DNA from: Saccoglossus kowalevskii
Taxonomy: Eukaryota; Hemichordata; Enteropneusta; Harrimaniidae
Direction of reading: 5' to 3'
DNA length: 31,403 bases
Assembly: GCF_000003605.2 (NCBI RefSeq)
Contig: NW_003116451.1
Coordinates: 909,288-940,690 of the forward strand
Positions 21,136-31,285 of the stretch are shown piece by piece (the stretch's first letter is position 1; each line of letters opens with the position of its first letter). The notes under the pieces are model-generated. The model worked only from the letters and a program-made list of their open reading frames with translations. It was not told the origin of the DNA and did no database searches. The position numbers were made by a program, and so were the translations under genes.

Positions 21136-24100
21136 CTACAAAAACAAACTGAAGTCGTTTATAAACGATGTATTGAAATAAAAGACAAACAATGTGAATG
21201 TGGCACTCAGAGGCAAACATTAGACTACCGGTATGTTCAAATGACAACAATGTAACATTTCATGTTTTCATGTTTAACATAAATCAACCGAAGAAACATG
21301 TATAAACTGTGTTTCAAGTACTATGGTAAAATGATACAATAATGCAATTAACAATGTTTAAAAACAAGTCATATTCATATTAGCATTATTCAACATATAT
21401 TACACCGGGACAATGTTTCCAAGTGTTAGGTCGCATAACTGCATTAGCTTTTAAAACCCGTCAAAATGACGAACACGCGCTGCGCAACGACTGTTAAGCG
21501 CCTAACACAACGAAACAAACACAAAAACATCTATCATAAAATGACTGTACTCGAACCAAGACTCAGTACAATCACGAAGTGTCCAAACGGACGTGCTCAC
21601 CACACAATCAATCACAAAGCACACATTGGACGTACTCACCATGCAACCAATCACAAAGCACACATTGGGCGTGCTCACCACACAACCAATCACAAAGCAC
21701 ACATTGGATGTACTCACCACACAATCAATCACAAAGCACACATTGGGCGTGCTCACCACACAACCAATCACAAAGCACACATTGGACGTACTCATCACGT
21801 AACCAATCACAAAGCACACATTGGACGTACTCATCACGTAACCAATCACAAAGCACACAATGGATGTACTCATCATGTAACCAATCACAAAGCACACATT
21901 GGACGTACTCATCACGTAACCAATCACAAAGCACACATTGGACGTACTCATCACGTAACCAATCACAAAGCACACATTGGATGTACTCATCACGTAACCA
22001 ATCACAAAGCACACATTGGACGTACTCATCACGTAACCAATCACAAAGCACACATTGGACGTACTCTTCACGTAACCAATCACAAAGCACACATTGGACG
22101 TACTCATCACGTAACCAATCACAAAGCACACATTGGATGTACTCATCACGTAACCAATCACAAAGCACACATTGGACGTACTCATCACGTAACCAATCAC
22201 AAAGCACACATTGGACGTACTCATCACGTAACCAATCACAAAGCACACATTGGACGTACTCATCACGTAACCAATCACAAAGCACACATTGGATGTACTC
22301 ATCACGTAACCAATCACAAAGCACACATTGGATGTACTCATCACGTAACCAATCACAAAGCATACATTGGATTTACTCATCACGTAACCAATCACAAAGC
22401 ACACATTGGATGTACTCATCACGTAACCAATCACAAAGCACACATTGGACGTACTCATCACGTAACCAATCACAAAGCACACATTGGACGTACTTACCAC
22501 GCAGCCAATCACAAAGCACACATTGGACGTACTCACCACGCAACCAATCACAAAGCACACATTGGACGTACTCACCACGCAACCAATCACAAAGCACACA
22601 TTGGACGTACTCACCACGCAACCAATCACAAAGCACACATTGGACGTACTCAATACGCAACCAGTTGCACAATGCCACAGCGGACGTACTCATCACGTAA
22701 CCAACCACAAAGCACAAATTGGACGACGTCGTGCTCACCACACAACCAATCACAACGCACACATTGGATGTACCCACCACACAACCAATTACACGAGGCC
22801 ACAGGGGACGGTCGATTAAAAAAATCATTGTTTTTTATCTAGTCTCGGTATGAGCATAACTGTTCCGATAAATAAGCTCACGCTAGAACTGCCATTGCAA
22901 ACATTTGATTGTAACTAGATTGCAATAAATTAGCTTTACATACATACAAATACATGTCCGAACTTGTCTAAATATGTACATAATATATACTGATTTCAGT
23001 TATTTCTTTGTTGTGCTGTAGAGTGAGGGAAGTTTTTTTCAGTTCTCAAACGTGGAAATTTAGTTAGATAAACAATGAGCTGGAGAAATTGTAGCTTACA
23101 TACAATTATGAGGAACGAGCTAATTTTGTTTGTTGGGTTTGTAAACCTAGCATGTCAATATATTCTACCACGGATTGCGTCAGTCGAAAAGTGCTTAAGT
23201 GACGACATCGACGTAGTGGGTTCAAATAATGTCGTTCAAATAGATTTATTTGGTTGTAAAATCGCGAAATTGTGAAGTCATATAATACAAGTACATGTAT
23301 ATATCTCAAACACAGTATTGTTTGAGATATTCAACCGATGGTAATATATTTATAAAATGGCCGCCGTAACATGTTATTTCATAAAACAACTTTGTTTCTA
23401 TAATATTATTTCGCTAACTTGGTTCATGTTGTCGCTCTCATATTATCCGGATAGAAAGCACATATAACCGGACTGGCAATGTCTGGAATTCATTCTTGTT
23501 TCATCTAGAAAAATATATTTTTATTTATTTATTCATCATTGTCTTGGTGGAATAGGGTAATTTAAATTAATCCGTCGAGATATTTTTTCCCAAATGAACA
23601 AAACAAAAACAACAACTGTCTGATGAACTCTGAGTGACACCGTGACGATTATGAATATTAGAGCCATTAATACTATAAATTCAATCAAATTTAAACTATA
23701 CAAAACGTCAATATAATCGTGCAAAATAACCCATTAAAATGGTCACGTTCCGGCGCTTGAGAAAGCAATCATCTCTGCGTATCACATTCATTTCCGTCAA
23801 TGCACAGAAACACTAATTTAATTGGGCATTTAAACCATAATTACACATTTTGTACTGAATACTGAAAGTTGACATATGTGATTTTATTCTATTTTTTTCA
23901 AATTTCGAAAGCAATTTTTGTTTTAGTGATATCTGCTAAAATAGTTATAAGCAATTTTATTTGAAAAATGACACAAATCTGTACTAAACTAACCTGATTT
24001 CGCATCGAAAATTGTAATATAATGACTTTGAAAACACCTGGTAACCATCACCTGGTAACCATCACCTGGATCATTTACGTTTGCAGGTTCATAGTAATAC

Positions 24101-26931
24101 TTAATTAGTAGTAGGTTATTTGAATCAAATTCGAGAGGTGGGGGGGGGGGGGTAAATGACTCTGAAGCGGGTTGGACTACAGCGGTGAAATGACCCAAAG
24201 TATTCGGCTGATCTGCACTGGCTCGGAAGATGAATTCTGATTGGCTAAAAAAACAAAAAAACTTGTGGCGTTGAATGCACGTTCATTGTCAGTATTGTTA
24301 TGCAATTTCAAACTAGCTAATCATTTACAACCTTCCGAGCCAGTGCAGATTAGCCCAAAGTATTCTGGTTCAAGTTCTAATGAACAAATATACGGATATG
24401 TCACCCTTCACACATTTAAGCCTATAGTTTGGTCTATCCAAAGCAATTATATTAAATAATTAATACAGCCATGAAATAAAATACTGCATTATTCGGCAGT
24501 CATTTTTGGTATCACGTTTATAACATGACACTATAATATGTATAGTTCAATGTAGAAAACCCGGAACATTGGCTGTACCGAATTCGGAATTATGGAATAT
24601 TCAGACCACGACACAGGGTCATATAAAACAAATTATAAACACAAAACTTTTCAGAATAGTCAACGAAAAACAACCAAAGAGGTAAAAGTTCAATAATAAA
24701 TTGGACACGTACAGACAATTAAAATTCGTTTTATTGAGATTAAAATAAATACTCTAGCACAGTGTGACCGTGACATACACATATTTTTAGTTTCAAAAAG
24801 TATTTTGCTAATTTCTTTTTAAAATTATAAAATCTCTGGTAGGAATGATTATCCATGCCTGAAATATGATACACCGACTACTAAGCCCTTGTAACATTAA
24901 ATATCACATCACGGATATAACATTACGTCACATATAATTGATAACGATAGCGGCATTCACGTGACGTTAGAGATTTCGGCGCATGTCGAGATCCCCATAG
25001 CAGATGACTCCACGCATCTTGAAAACAATAATTTTTCATAACTTACAAATCATCAAATATTTCACTTTTTCTGTATGTCACTTCGAAAAAACTATGGTTT
25101 TATAAAATCAGCCACAATATCAGTTTAAAAATGATAACCTTTATTTTTTTTAGATAGCTTTCACTTCATTATCGTCAGTTCATGAACACAAATGAAATAC
25201 TAGCATAATTTTAATGCATGCATAGTCATTGTCTAAGTTCCCGACATTCACTGTATACGGGTCTCCCAATATACGAAAACATAACACTATTTTAATTAGT
25301 TTTAACAGAGGTACATTACTAGGGGTTTGCAACTCGCATAGTACTGTATGGTGACATCATGTCAAGATCCCATTGAATTCTCATCTCGTAGATAGCGAGA
25401 CTGAGGCTACGACCTTCTGACATGATATATATCAATGTTCAAGGTTTGTAATGAAAAAATAAAACTTTTCTTGCCACTATCATAGTGAAAAATGTAATAC
25501 ATCAAAAATGTACAGAAAATATAGTTCTCGTAATCCGTCATATCGTGGGCAGCTATTTTGATCCACCTGGACATCCCAGTATCCTAGTTACCTCGGGCAT
25601 GCGCATTCGCATTTTTCTGAGTTGGAATGCTTATGCGAGAGAGAGAGATTGTAACGGGATCTTGGTATCATGTCACCGTAGTTGCAAACCCCAAGTAATG
25701 TACCTCTGTTTTAATTATTATTGTTATGATTTATGTGCAATGAAGCACTGGGCCGACCGTACTTGTTTTCATATAATATTGACAGATTAATTAAATTATT
25801 TTGGGCAACCCGAAATCATAAAATGCGGAAACCAATTTCAAGTACGCATGATGTGTTCAGCCCACTAACATTTGTATGGGCAATTGACATTTTCCGTTCA
25901 CTGCGAGAATCACGCGTGAAATCGAAAGTAAAAACAGGACAAACACAGGTCATAGCGTCGTAGTGGCGTCAAACATCGCGTGTGATTAGACAAACGTGAA
26001 AGTATTTTGGGGATATTTCCATGCTTAATAATGTGCTGTAAACATTTGATGATAGGCAATTTTGATGAAGTAAATGTATTCGAAAGCAATATTCCCCCGT
26101 CGAAGATCGGCCGGTCGACGTAAGCTACGAAATAAAGAAAATCGAGTTTAAAATCAAATCGTTCGATTTTTGCGGCAGACATTCGACGCGCGTCTTTCAT
26201 GCAACTCGCGATATCTCGCAGTTGAACGGAAAACCACCTATTAGTAATGATATGTCGCGTTTCTTTTAATGGTTTTTCAGAGAAATACATTACACAGAAC
26301 ACAGATAAAAACATATGCCAGATGTTCGTGATGATCAAAGAATATCGTCAACGCACAGCAATATCAGTTAAATAAATTAATGTGTGTGTGCGTGCGTGAA
26401 GTGTGAGTGTAAAAATAAAACATATGACGATTTGCTTTTTTGAACTGTATGGAGAAAACACTTGAACATTCTCACCTTAAGATGGGTAAACAAGGGGTGT
26501 GCGTTTCTTCCATTCACCTCAACCTTGGCGTATATTTCAAAATTGGGTTCAAATCCTCCACCTGGGCGGACACATTTTAGGCCGGGTAATATTTCAGCGT
26601 TGGTGCCGGGTTCCTGTAGCTCAAACTGGTTGCATGGCAGGGCGATTAGATTGAAACCTTCGGTGTACTTGATAACGAGTGCTTTCATGCCGTAATACTG
26701 ATACGTAAACGCTCAGTATGTCGCAACGTTCACCACAAGCAAGACATCACCTGCCAGGGTGTTTAAACTGACGTTTTGTTTTTCATTGAGCGTCAATAAA
26801 GATATGTTCTTATCGTAGATCGATGCGGCGTCGTCGAGACATCTCCCTTGAAGGTGTCCAAACACAGCTTGCCCGATGAGGCCGCATACAGCGAGAAAGA
26901 GTAGAGCACTCCGTGCAATGTTTTCTCCCAT
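20893..26931 (-). CDS. Secreted selenocysteine glutathione peroxidase, GPX3-like, complete
   Basis: It reduces hydrogen and lipid peroxides with glutathione. Two coding exons join in phase 0 (26931-26476 and 21135-20893) to give 232 residues, close to human GPX3 (226). It starts with a signal peptide (MGENIAR then a hydrophobic stretch to about residue 25), then VVNVATY-U-AFT with TGA (26715-26713) as Sec73. Next come the conserved LPCNQF (Gln102), EILPGLKCVRPGGGF, CPP (155-157) and ITWNF (Trp180, Asn181). The tetrad Sec-Gln-Trp-Asn is complete. The RPGGGF loop is that of the tetrameric GPX1/2/3 group, and the signal peptide points to the extracellular type. An ordinary stop at 26713 would truncate a perfectly conserved protein, so Sec readthrough is the reasonable reading. 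Confidence 0.93.
21589..22803. repeat. 39-bp minisatellite, about 31 units
   Basis: The unit begins GGACGTACTCATCACGTAAC and ends CAATCACAAAGCACACATT, 39 bp long, with mostly single-base variants (GGATGTACTC, GGGCGTGCTC, CACCACACAACC). The central units are nearly identical; the edges are more diverged. Because 39 is a multiple of 3 and the unit lacks stops in several frames, ORFs up to 458 codons appear in several frames on both strands; these are not genes. Each unit has CCAAT and ATTGG, 12 bp apart. Confidence 0.97.
24037..24070. repeat. Short tandem repeat (ACCTGGTAACCATC)
   Basis: Two and a half copies of a 14-bp unit within the GPX intron. Confidence 0.85.
24208..24353. mobile_element. 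146-bp inverted-repeat element with long flanking duplication
   Basis: The ends CTGATCTGCACTGGCTCGGAAG and CTTCCGAGCCAGTGCAGATTAG are inverted repeats with one mismatch. CCCAAAGTATTC lies directly before and after (24194-24205 and 24354-24365), extendable to 14 bp with one mismatch. Confidence 0.78.
25282..25729. mobile_element. ~450-bp fold-back element in the GPX intron
   Basis: The left arm holds AACAGAGGTACATTACTAGG, GGGTTTGCAACT and GGTGACATCATG; the right arm mirrors it with AAGTAATGTACCTCTGTT, AGTTGCAAACCCC and CATGTCACC. Arms are about 80 bp and imperfect; the loop has a (GA)n run. Confidence 0.7.
26476..26931 (-). CDS. GPX exon 1 (signal peptide, Sec73, central block)
   Basis: It runs from ATG 26931 through the in-frame TGA at 26715-26713 without any other stop, to the donor CTTAAG|GTGAGA. 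Vertebrate GPX3 has introns inside this block; here it is continuous. Confidence 0.93.
26713..26715 (-). other. In-frame TGA read as selenocysteine
   Basis: TGA lies between NVATY and AFTYQY. This is where all seleno-GPX proteins have Sec (NVASYUGLT in mammals), and conserved sequence continues in the same frame on both sides. Confidence 0.92.
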
Positions 26932-27507
26932 CTTGACGGTACTGACGGTGTGTGAAATGCGAGACGGGTAATTATAATGTAGTCATTTGCATGGCGGTTA
27001 TTCATGAATACGGCCGAGAGTAACCCAACGAGCATGCGCAGTCTAGTTAATGTCCTCCTGCCACGATATTACAACGTTGCTATAAATAAACACCCGGATA
27101 GTGTATTAGGTAAGATGCCGGACCCGAAGCGTACAGCTCAAACTGACACAAAATCAATGTATTGGACGAAAGAAAAAATATCACAAAAGAACCCTAGTCC
27201 TGGCTTAAGCAGCTTGAGAGTATTTGGTTTCTACAACCTCTACAGAATATTTAATATTGAAAATAATAATATTAAAAAAACAAAAAAACAATAGTGGTAC
27301 CAGACAGAGATCTTAACATCATAAACGATTTTTCAAAATTTATAGATTTTTTAACAAAACTCTACAAATACGTTTTTACATCAATCACCGACCATATCAT
27401 CCTATATTAAGAACTCCTAAGCTTAACTTCTCATTAGATGTGTTAGTACGTGACTCGGCATTGTGCGAGTCGCTGGTACATGTATCACCTATTCATCATA
27501 TCACTCA

Positions 27508-27547
27508 GGATCGGCATGGAAGGTACTAGTACCTTCCATGGGATCGG
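27508..27547. mobile_element. 26-bp perfect palindrome with 7-bp duplication
   Basis: GGATCGG (27508-27514) and GGATCGG (27541-27547) flank a perfect palindrome (27515-27540) whose 13-bp arms are CATGGAAGGTACT and AGTACCTTCCATG. Layout is the same as at 8231 and 10797, with a different arm sequence. Confidence 0.75.
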
Positions 27548-27598
27548 TTAATTATTTCCCGGGGTAGACAAGACAGAGGGGGGTCAGTACTGCGAGTA

Positions 27599-27750
27599 CA
27601 GTGGCGGATCTAGGGGGGTCCTGGGGTCCGCCCCCCGTTGAAAAAAAGTAATACTATTCAATTTGTTTTTGTATAATATAAAAAAATCATTAACTTAGTC
27701 TGGCGATTTTAAAGTTTGGACCCCCATAACAAATCCTGTATCCGCACCTG
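27599..27750. mobile_element. hAT-like short element (CAGTGGCGGATC ends)
   Basis: It opens CAGTGGCGGATCTAGGGGGG and closes CTGTATCCGCACCTG, giving imperfect inverted ends of the CAG(T/G)GGCGGAT type seen in non-autonomous hAT elements of many animals. The 8-bp duplication is not clean. Confidence 0.6.
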
Positions 27751-28934
27751 GAGTGAGTTTATTGTGTTCAATGATACAATCCTATAGCTAGACATTTTCC
27801 AACACGTTCCAGTAGTACGGACATCTTACATACGAGTCATGTCACTCATCGAAGTAACGAATATAATTTGTTCACAACTTACATCTAAACTGGACCAAAC
27901 ACAGCCGTCACTCACAATTAATTCATCGACTAAACAGCGATCAAAATTAACAACCCGCATGTATTTTAAGCGAGATCGCGCTTGATTTAACAAATTAGCG
28001 CCTCACATACCCATTTTCTATAATGATTTGAGGCACAGGTACCGCGGAGTTGTGATCATTTTAGCGATAATATCGTGTGGTTTTAAGCAGTAAATGCTTT
28101 CAGTGTGAAAAGAAATTGTAATTTATCACGTGTTTCCGTAGGTTTTAAACAGGCTTAAGCAAACTGGAAATCTCTCATTTACAGCGGACTCCGTCTGAGC
28201 ACCTTGATCCAGAGTATACTGCCAACACTCTCTAATGTTATTTGCCATACAAACCATTTACAACAATTATTCCCTATTTCATCCTATCAACAACAGTTTT
28301 CCGAGTTACGTTTAGCATTTACCTACCTTGAACGGAATAGGTGCGATGTACTTTTGGAAAACACCTTTCCAATAAGACTCTATAGCCTCTAGCGACGAAT
28401 CGATTCTGTGACGTCAATATGACGTAGATGAGTGCAATATCAACTCTGTCTGGTAGTGTATGTGTTTTTTTCATATTGAATGTATTAACGTATAACTATC
28501 AATAAAAACGCTACGACAGATTCGATTATTATACGGGAGAGCCAATGCACTGCAATTTTCTAGCTGCAGTAGTGAAGTTAAAATTACATTGTTTTGAACC
28601 TTTTGTTTTTTTCACAGCTTTGGTTTCAACATAATCGAAAACTATTTATGATCTCCGTGTTGCGTATAATAATGCATTTCGTTTATTCCTGGACATCTGG
28701 CATATGGTGCGTCTTTTCACTCTATATTTGATTTGTTCTGCATGTGTTGGCCCTGAGATGATGAATTTGAGATCTTTACCAATCGTTGATAATCTTATTC
28801 TCCTAGGTGTGCATACTTGACAACAACGCTGTTTCAACTAATAAAGTTTACACTCGTACATAACGATCTAGACTAGCACTGAATGCACGTCTTGCGTGTG
28901 TCAATCTATTAAAAGCACTGGCGTCAACTCAAAA

Positions 28935-29370
28935 ACAAAATAGTAACTTTAGGCAAACACTCAAGCAGATTAGAATGAGTTATATCAAAGATTTTGACTC
29001 AAAGATTTGTATGATAATACATTTTGCGCGAAGCAACGACCAAATATATTTTTGCAGATTTATCCACTTTTCCTGAGTGCCGATGTGAGCTGCCTGGCAC
29101 GTTTGACCAAGAAATGATAATGAGCCGTGGTTTCTTGCGAACCTTCGAGAGGTCAAAATTCTTTCAATGAAAAAATTATATCATGTAAAAAATAGTAACT
29201 TTGGGCCACACTCCAGCTAAGTAGATTGTGATATGTCCGAAGTTTTTACTCCAAGCTTTGAAGGAAGGTATTCACAAATCGTTTTGTGGCTGTTGCTATG
29301 ACAATAATGGACCAGGGTTTGTTTCAGAATATACCATCAACTTGGAGTGAAGGTGTGACCTGCTTGCCAA
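28935..29370. repeat. Degenerate tandem duplication, ~250-bp unit
   Basis: 'aatagtaactttaggcaaacactc' style wording at 28938 recurs in altered form at 29189, followed in both by similar text (tttgactcaaagatttg / tttactccaagctttg; tgagctgcctggcacg / tgacctgcttgccaag). Confidence 0.5.
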
Positions 29371-29918
29371 GTAGTAAAATATATAGTAATATAGTAAAAT
29401 TAACCGAAGCGTTATATCTAAATGAAGCAGATTTTAATAAAATTATTGTGGATTAATTTAGAAAAATAACATCTAAAAACATAAAATAAAATGTGCTTAG
29501 TGAAAATGACAATAACAACATAAACGGTCATGGAATGTCCAACTTGTTTCTCCGAAATCACACAGCAAAAATCAATGAAGTTTTAACTGGATGGCGACAC
29601 CGTTTGTATTTTTAATTACCTAAAGTAGTGTCTAAACATAACATATACTAAAACAAAGTAAGTCAGATACAATGTAGCCGATGATTAATATATACGTGTT
29701 TGACGCCGATTACTATAAACGAAAGAAGTCACATTTACCGCCGCCAGGCGTACTGTTGATAACAAGCGCCATTCGTTTGACGACAGATCCTTATTGATAC
29801 AGTATTATACCAACGGTTGGATTTTTGACAAGCTTCCAATAATCTTTTATAAACAAAACAAAATGATATACGCTGCTCATGTTAAATTGTCGAGCTTAAT
29901 CAATTTCCCATGTAATGG

Positions 29919-30082
29919 TTAAAGCGGGAGAGTCGTCACCTGCGCACGCGCGGGAATTGAATCCCAAGCGACGATAACAACAGAGCTAAAATGCAAAGGC
30001 TCATTGGTAGACGCTTGTTTGTAAACAATGACACGCTATGGCCATCTTACGCATGCGCAGGTGACGACTCCCTTGCTTTAAA
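29919..30082. mobile_element. Short MITE, family A copy 2, beside the esterase stop codon
   Basis: TTAAAGCGGGAGAGTCGTCACC at the left and GGTGACGACTCCCTTGCTTTAA at the right; both edges contain TTAA. It matches 1954-2114 in the same orientation. It starts 18 bp after the esterase stop, so it is probably transcribed in that 3' UTR. Confidence 0.82.
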
Positions 30083-30099
30083 TAAATAGTGTTTAAAAA

Positions 30100-30367
30100 T
30101 CACAAGTACATTGTGATTAAAGCGAATATAAACAACGTAACATGCATCGGAGAACACGTGATGGCGCTACTCTGGTATGTAGCAAACCCTTGCAATGGCG
30201 CGAAGTCTCTGTACGCCACTTTTGGGTAGTAATCCTGAAAGAAGAGCATCGTCCGGGAACGGTAGTGATACGTGTTTCTAATAACATCGTTGAACTCCAA
30301 ATATGCATCGTTGGTTACGTTGAAAGGTTCCCATATGGTCCCGTTTAGCGGTGTCGGGGTGGGGTTC
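30100..30367 (-). CDS. Esterase-like last exon (C-terminal end, GPI-like tail)
   Basis: Acceptor TTTCAG|G joins in phase to give YGNPTPTPLNGT. The stop TGA is at 30102-30100. NGT and NVT are possible glycosylation sites. Confidence 0.85.
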
Positions 30368-31070
30368 CTGAAACCAATATATTAGGTTATAGGTTTTACA
30401 CAAATTCCATGACGAGACTAAAAAAATATCAACACAACAGTACCGTCATATTTTAACCCGACTCCCTATTTATTTATTTTTTATTAATTCAATACACAGT
30501 TCAACGGGCAAACCCAATTAACAGAACTGGAAAAAATAAACAATACATAAAAAAAAACACACATACAAATACAAATACAAGAATATGCATATATACATCA
30601 AAATGACAAAGTAACAAAATAAAATTAAAAATAATTATACAGTACTGATATATTAGGTTACATAATAGCTTGATTGGATTATTATTATTATTTATGTAGC
30701 TTTGCTAACTAATTATTGAACAGAGTTTGAACAGGGTTTCTCGTTACATGACGAAAAACTTACCACTCAACATAATAAAACACGAGAAGAAGTTCTAGAT
30801 CAGTCTAGTTTTTGGTGTAAGATATTCAGTGGATCACACGTGACACATTGGAGGAAACAAATAACTTGATTTGAAAAATAAAGCGTACTTACCCATATTT
30901 TGCTAAATTTGTGATCGATCTCATAAAAAACTCACTCACTTCTCGGTCTAGATCACTCCAGGAGGGTTGAGTTGACCAAGAGTCCCATTCGCAGACCCAC
31001 GGACAGGTACGATCCGGTCCCATAAACGGAGTGCCCCAGGAATAAGGCAAGTCACTACTATGAGTAGCTC
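30100..31070 (-). CDS. Carboxylesterase/cholinesterase-like protein, C-terminal part (incomplete)
   Basis: The last two coding exons of a type-B carboxylesterase family protein. The first holds GATHSSDLPYSWG, which aligns with the catalytic-His block of cholinesterases (GVxHGYEIExVFG) and with neuroligins, then WSDLDREVSEFFMRSITNLA. The second starts YGNPTPT, the family's TGNPN, and then W..F and YLEF. After the fold ends (about FFQDYYPKV) there is a polar spacer and a hydrophobic tail (MHVTLFIFALITMYL) to the stop, as in GPI-anchored cholinesterases. The catalytic Ser and Glu lie off the right edge, so whether it is an active enzyme or an adhesion-type relative cannot be told. Confidence 0.82.
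30368..30892. other. Esterase-like gene intron
   Basis: About 525 bp, AT-rich; no further feature seen. Confidence 0.8.
30893..31070 (-). CDS. Esterase-like penultimate coding exon (catalytic His)
   Basis: Acceptor ATTACAG|GA (phase 1 in), donor TATGG|GTAAGT (phase 2 out). It includes an inserted Cys/Trp-rich stretch (RTCPWVCEWDSW) between the His block and the helix, longer than in vertebrate cholinesterases. Confidence 0.85.
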
Positions 31071-31285
31071 CTGTAATAGAAGTATTCGGTGATAACGATA
31101 ACCGTCATGATAATCCTCCAATCGCTCAAATGTTCAGTAGTTTTATCAACTTTTTTGTGATTTCTTTTTTGATTTTGGTCCGCATGGACATAATTTCCCC
31201 TTTACTACAGGCAGGAGATTTATGGATTTATTTTTGTAAAAGGTGGTTCGCGACTTGATTATTCACTGTGATTAACCTACTAGTA

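Larger units (their letters stand above)
21136..26475. other. GPX intron (5.3 kb), repeat-rich
   Basis: No further exon is needed, as both coding exons align without a gap to the family. The intron holds the 39-bp minisatellite, a 12-bp-arm hairpin (ATATCTCAAACA / TGTTTGAGATAT) near 23299-23328, the inverted element at 24208-24353, and a long inverted repeat at 25282-25729. A 142-codon ORF at 25910-26338 has no recognisable domain. Confidence 0.7.
26932..30099. other. Intergenic region between esterase 3' end and GPX start
   Basis: No gene is supported. The GPX promoter should lie just above 26931. The region has the 26-bp palindrome insertion (27508-27547), a hAT-like element (27599-27750), a degenerate ~250-bp tandem pair (28935-29370) and MITE A copy 2 (29919-30082). 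Confidence 0.6.

Noticed and set aside
21589-22803. CRISPR-like array
   Set aside because: The whole 39-bp unit repeats without unique spacers, and the host is an animal.
21466-22842. Long ORFs (up to 458 codons) in several frames on both strands
   Set aside because: They are by-products of a 39-bp tandem repeat whose length is a multiple of three and whose unit lacks stops in several frames; no other coding signal is present.
23299-23328. Hairpin with 12-bp arms as another mini-insertion
   Set aside because: It has a 6-bp loop and no flanking duplication; it may be a simple chance palindrome.
25910-26338. Minus-strand 142-codon ORF in the GPX intron
   Set aside because: No signal peptide, no domain and no partner exon recognised; a chance or repeat-derived ORF is likelier.
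26713-26715. Nonsense mutation making GPX a pseudogene
   Set aside because: The TGA sits exactly at the selenocysteine site, all other tetrad residues are intact and no other stop or frameshift exists.
27004-27294. Plus-strand 96-codon ORF divergent from GPX
   Set aside because: Ends in a low-complexity Asn/Lys run and has no recognisable domain or splice context.
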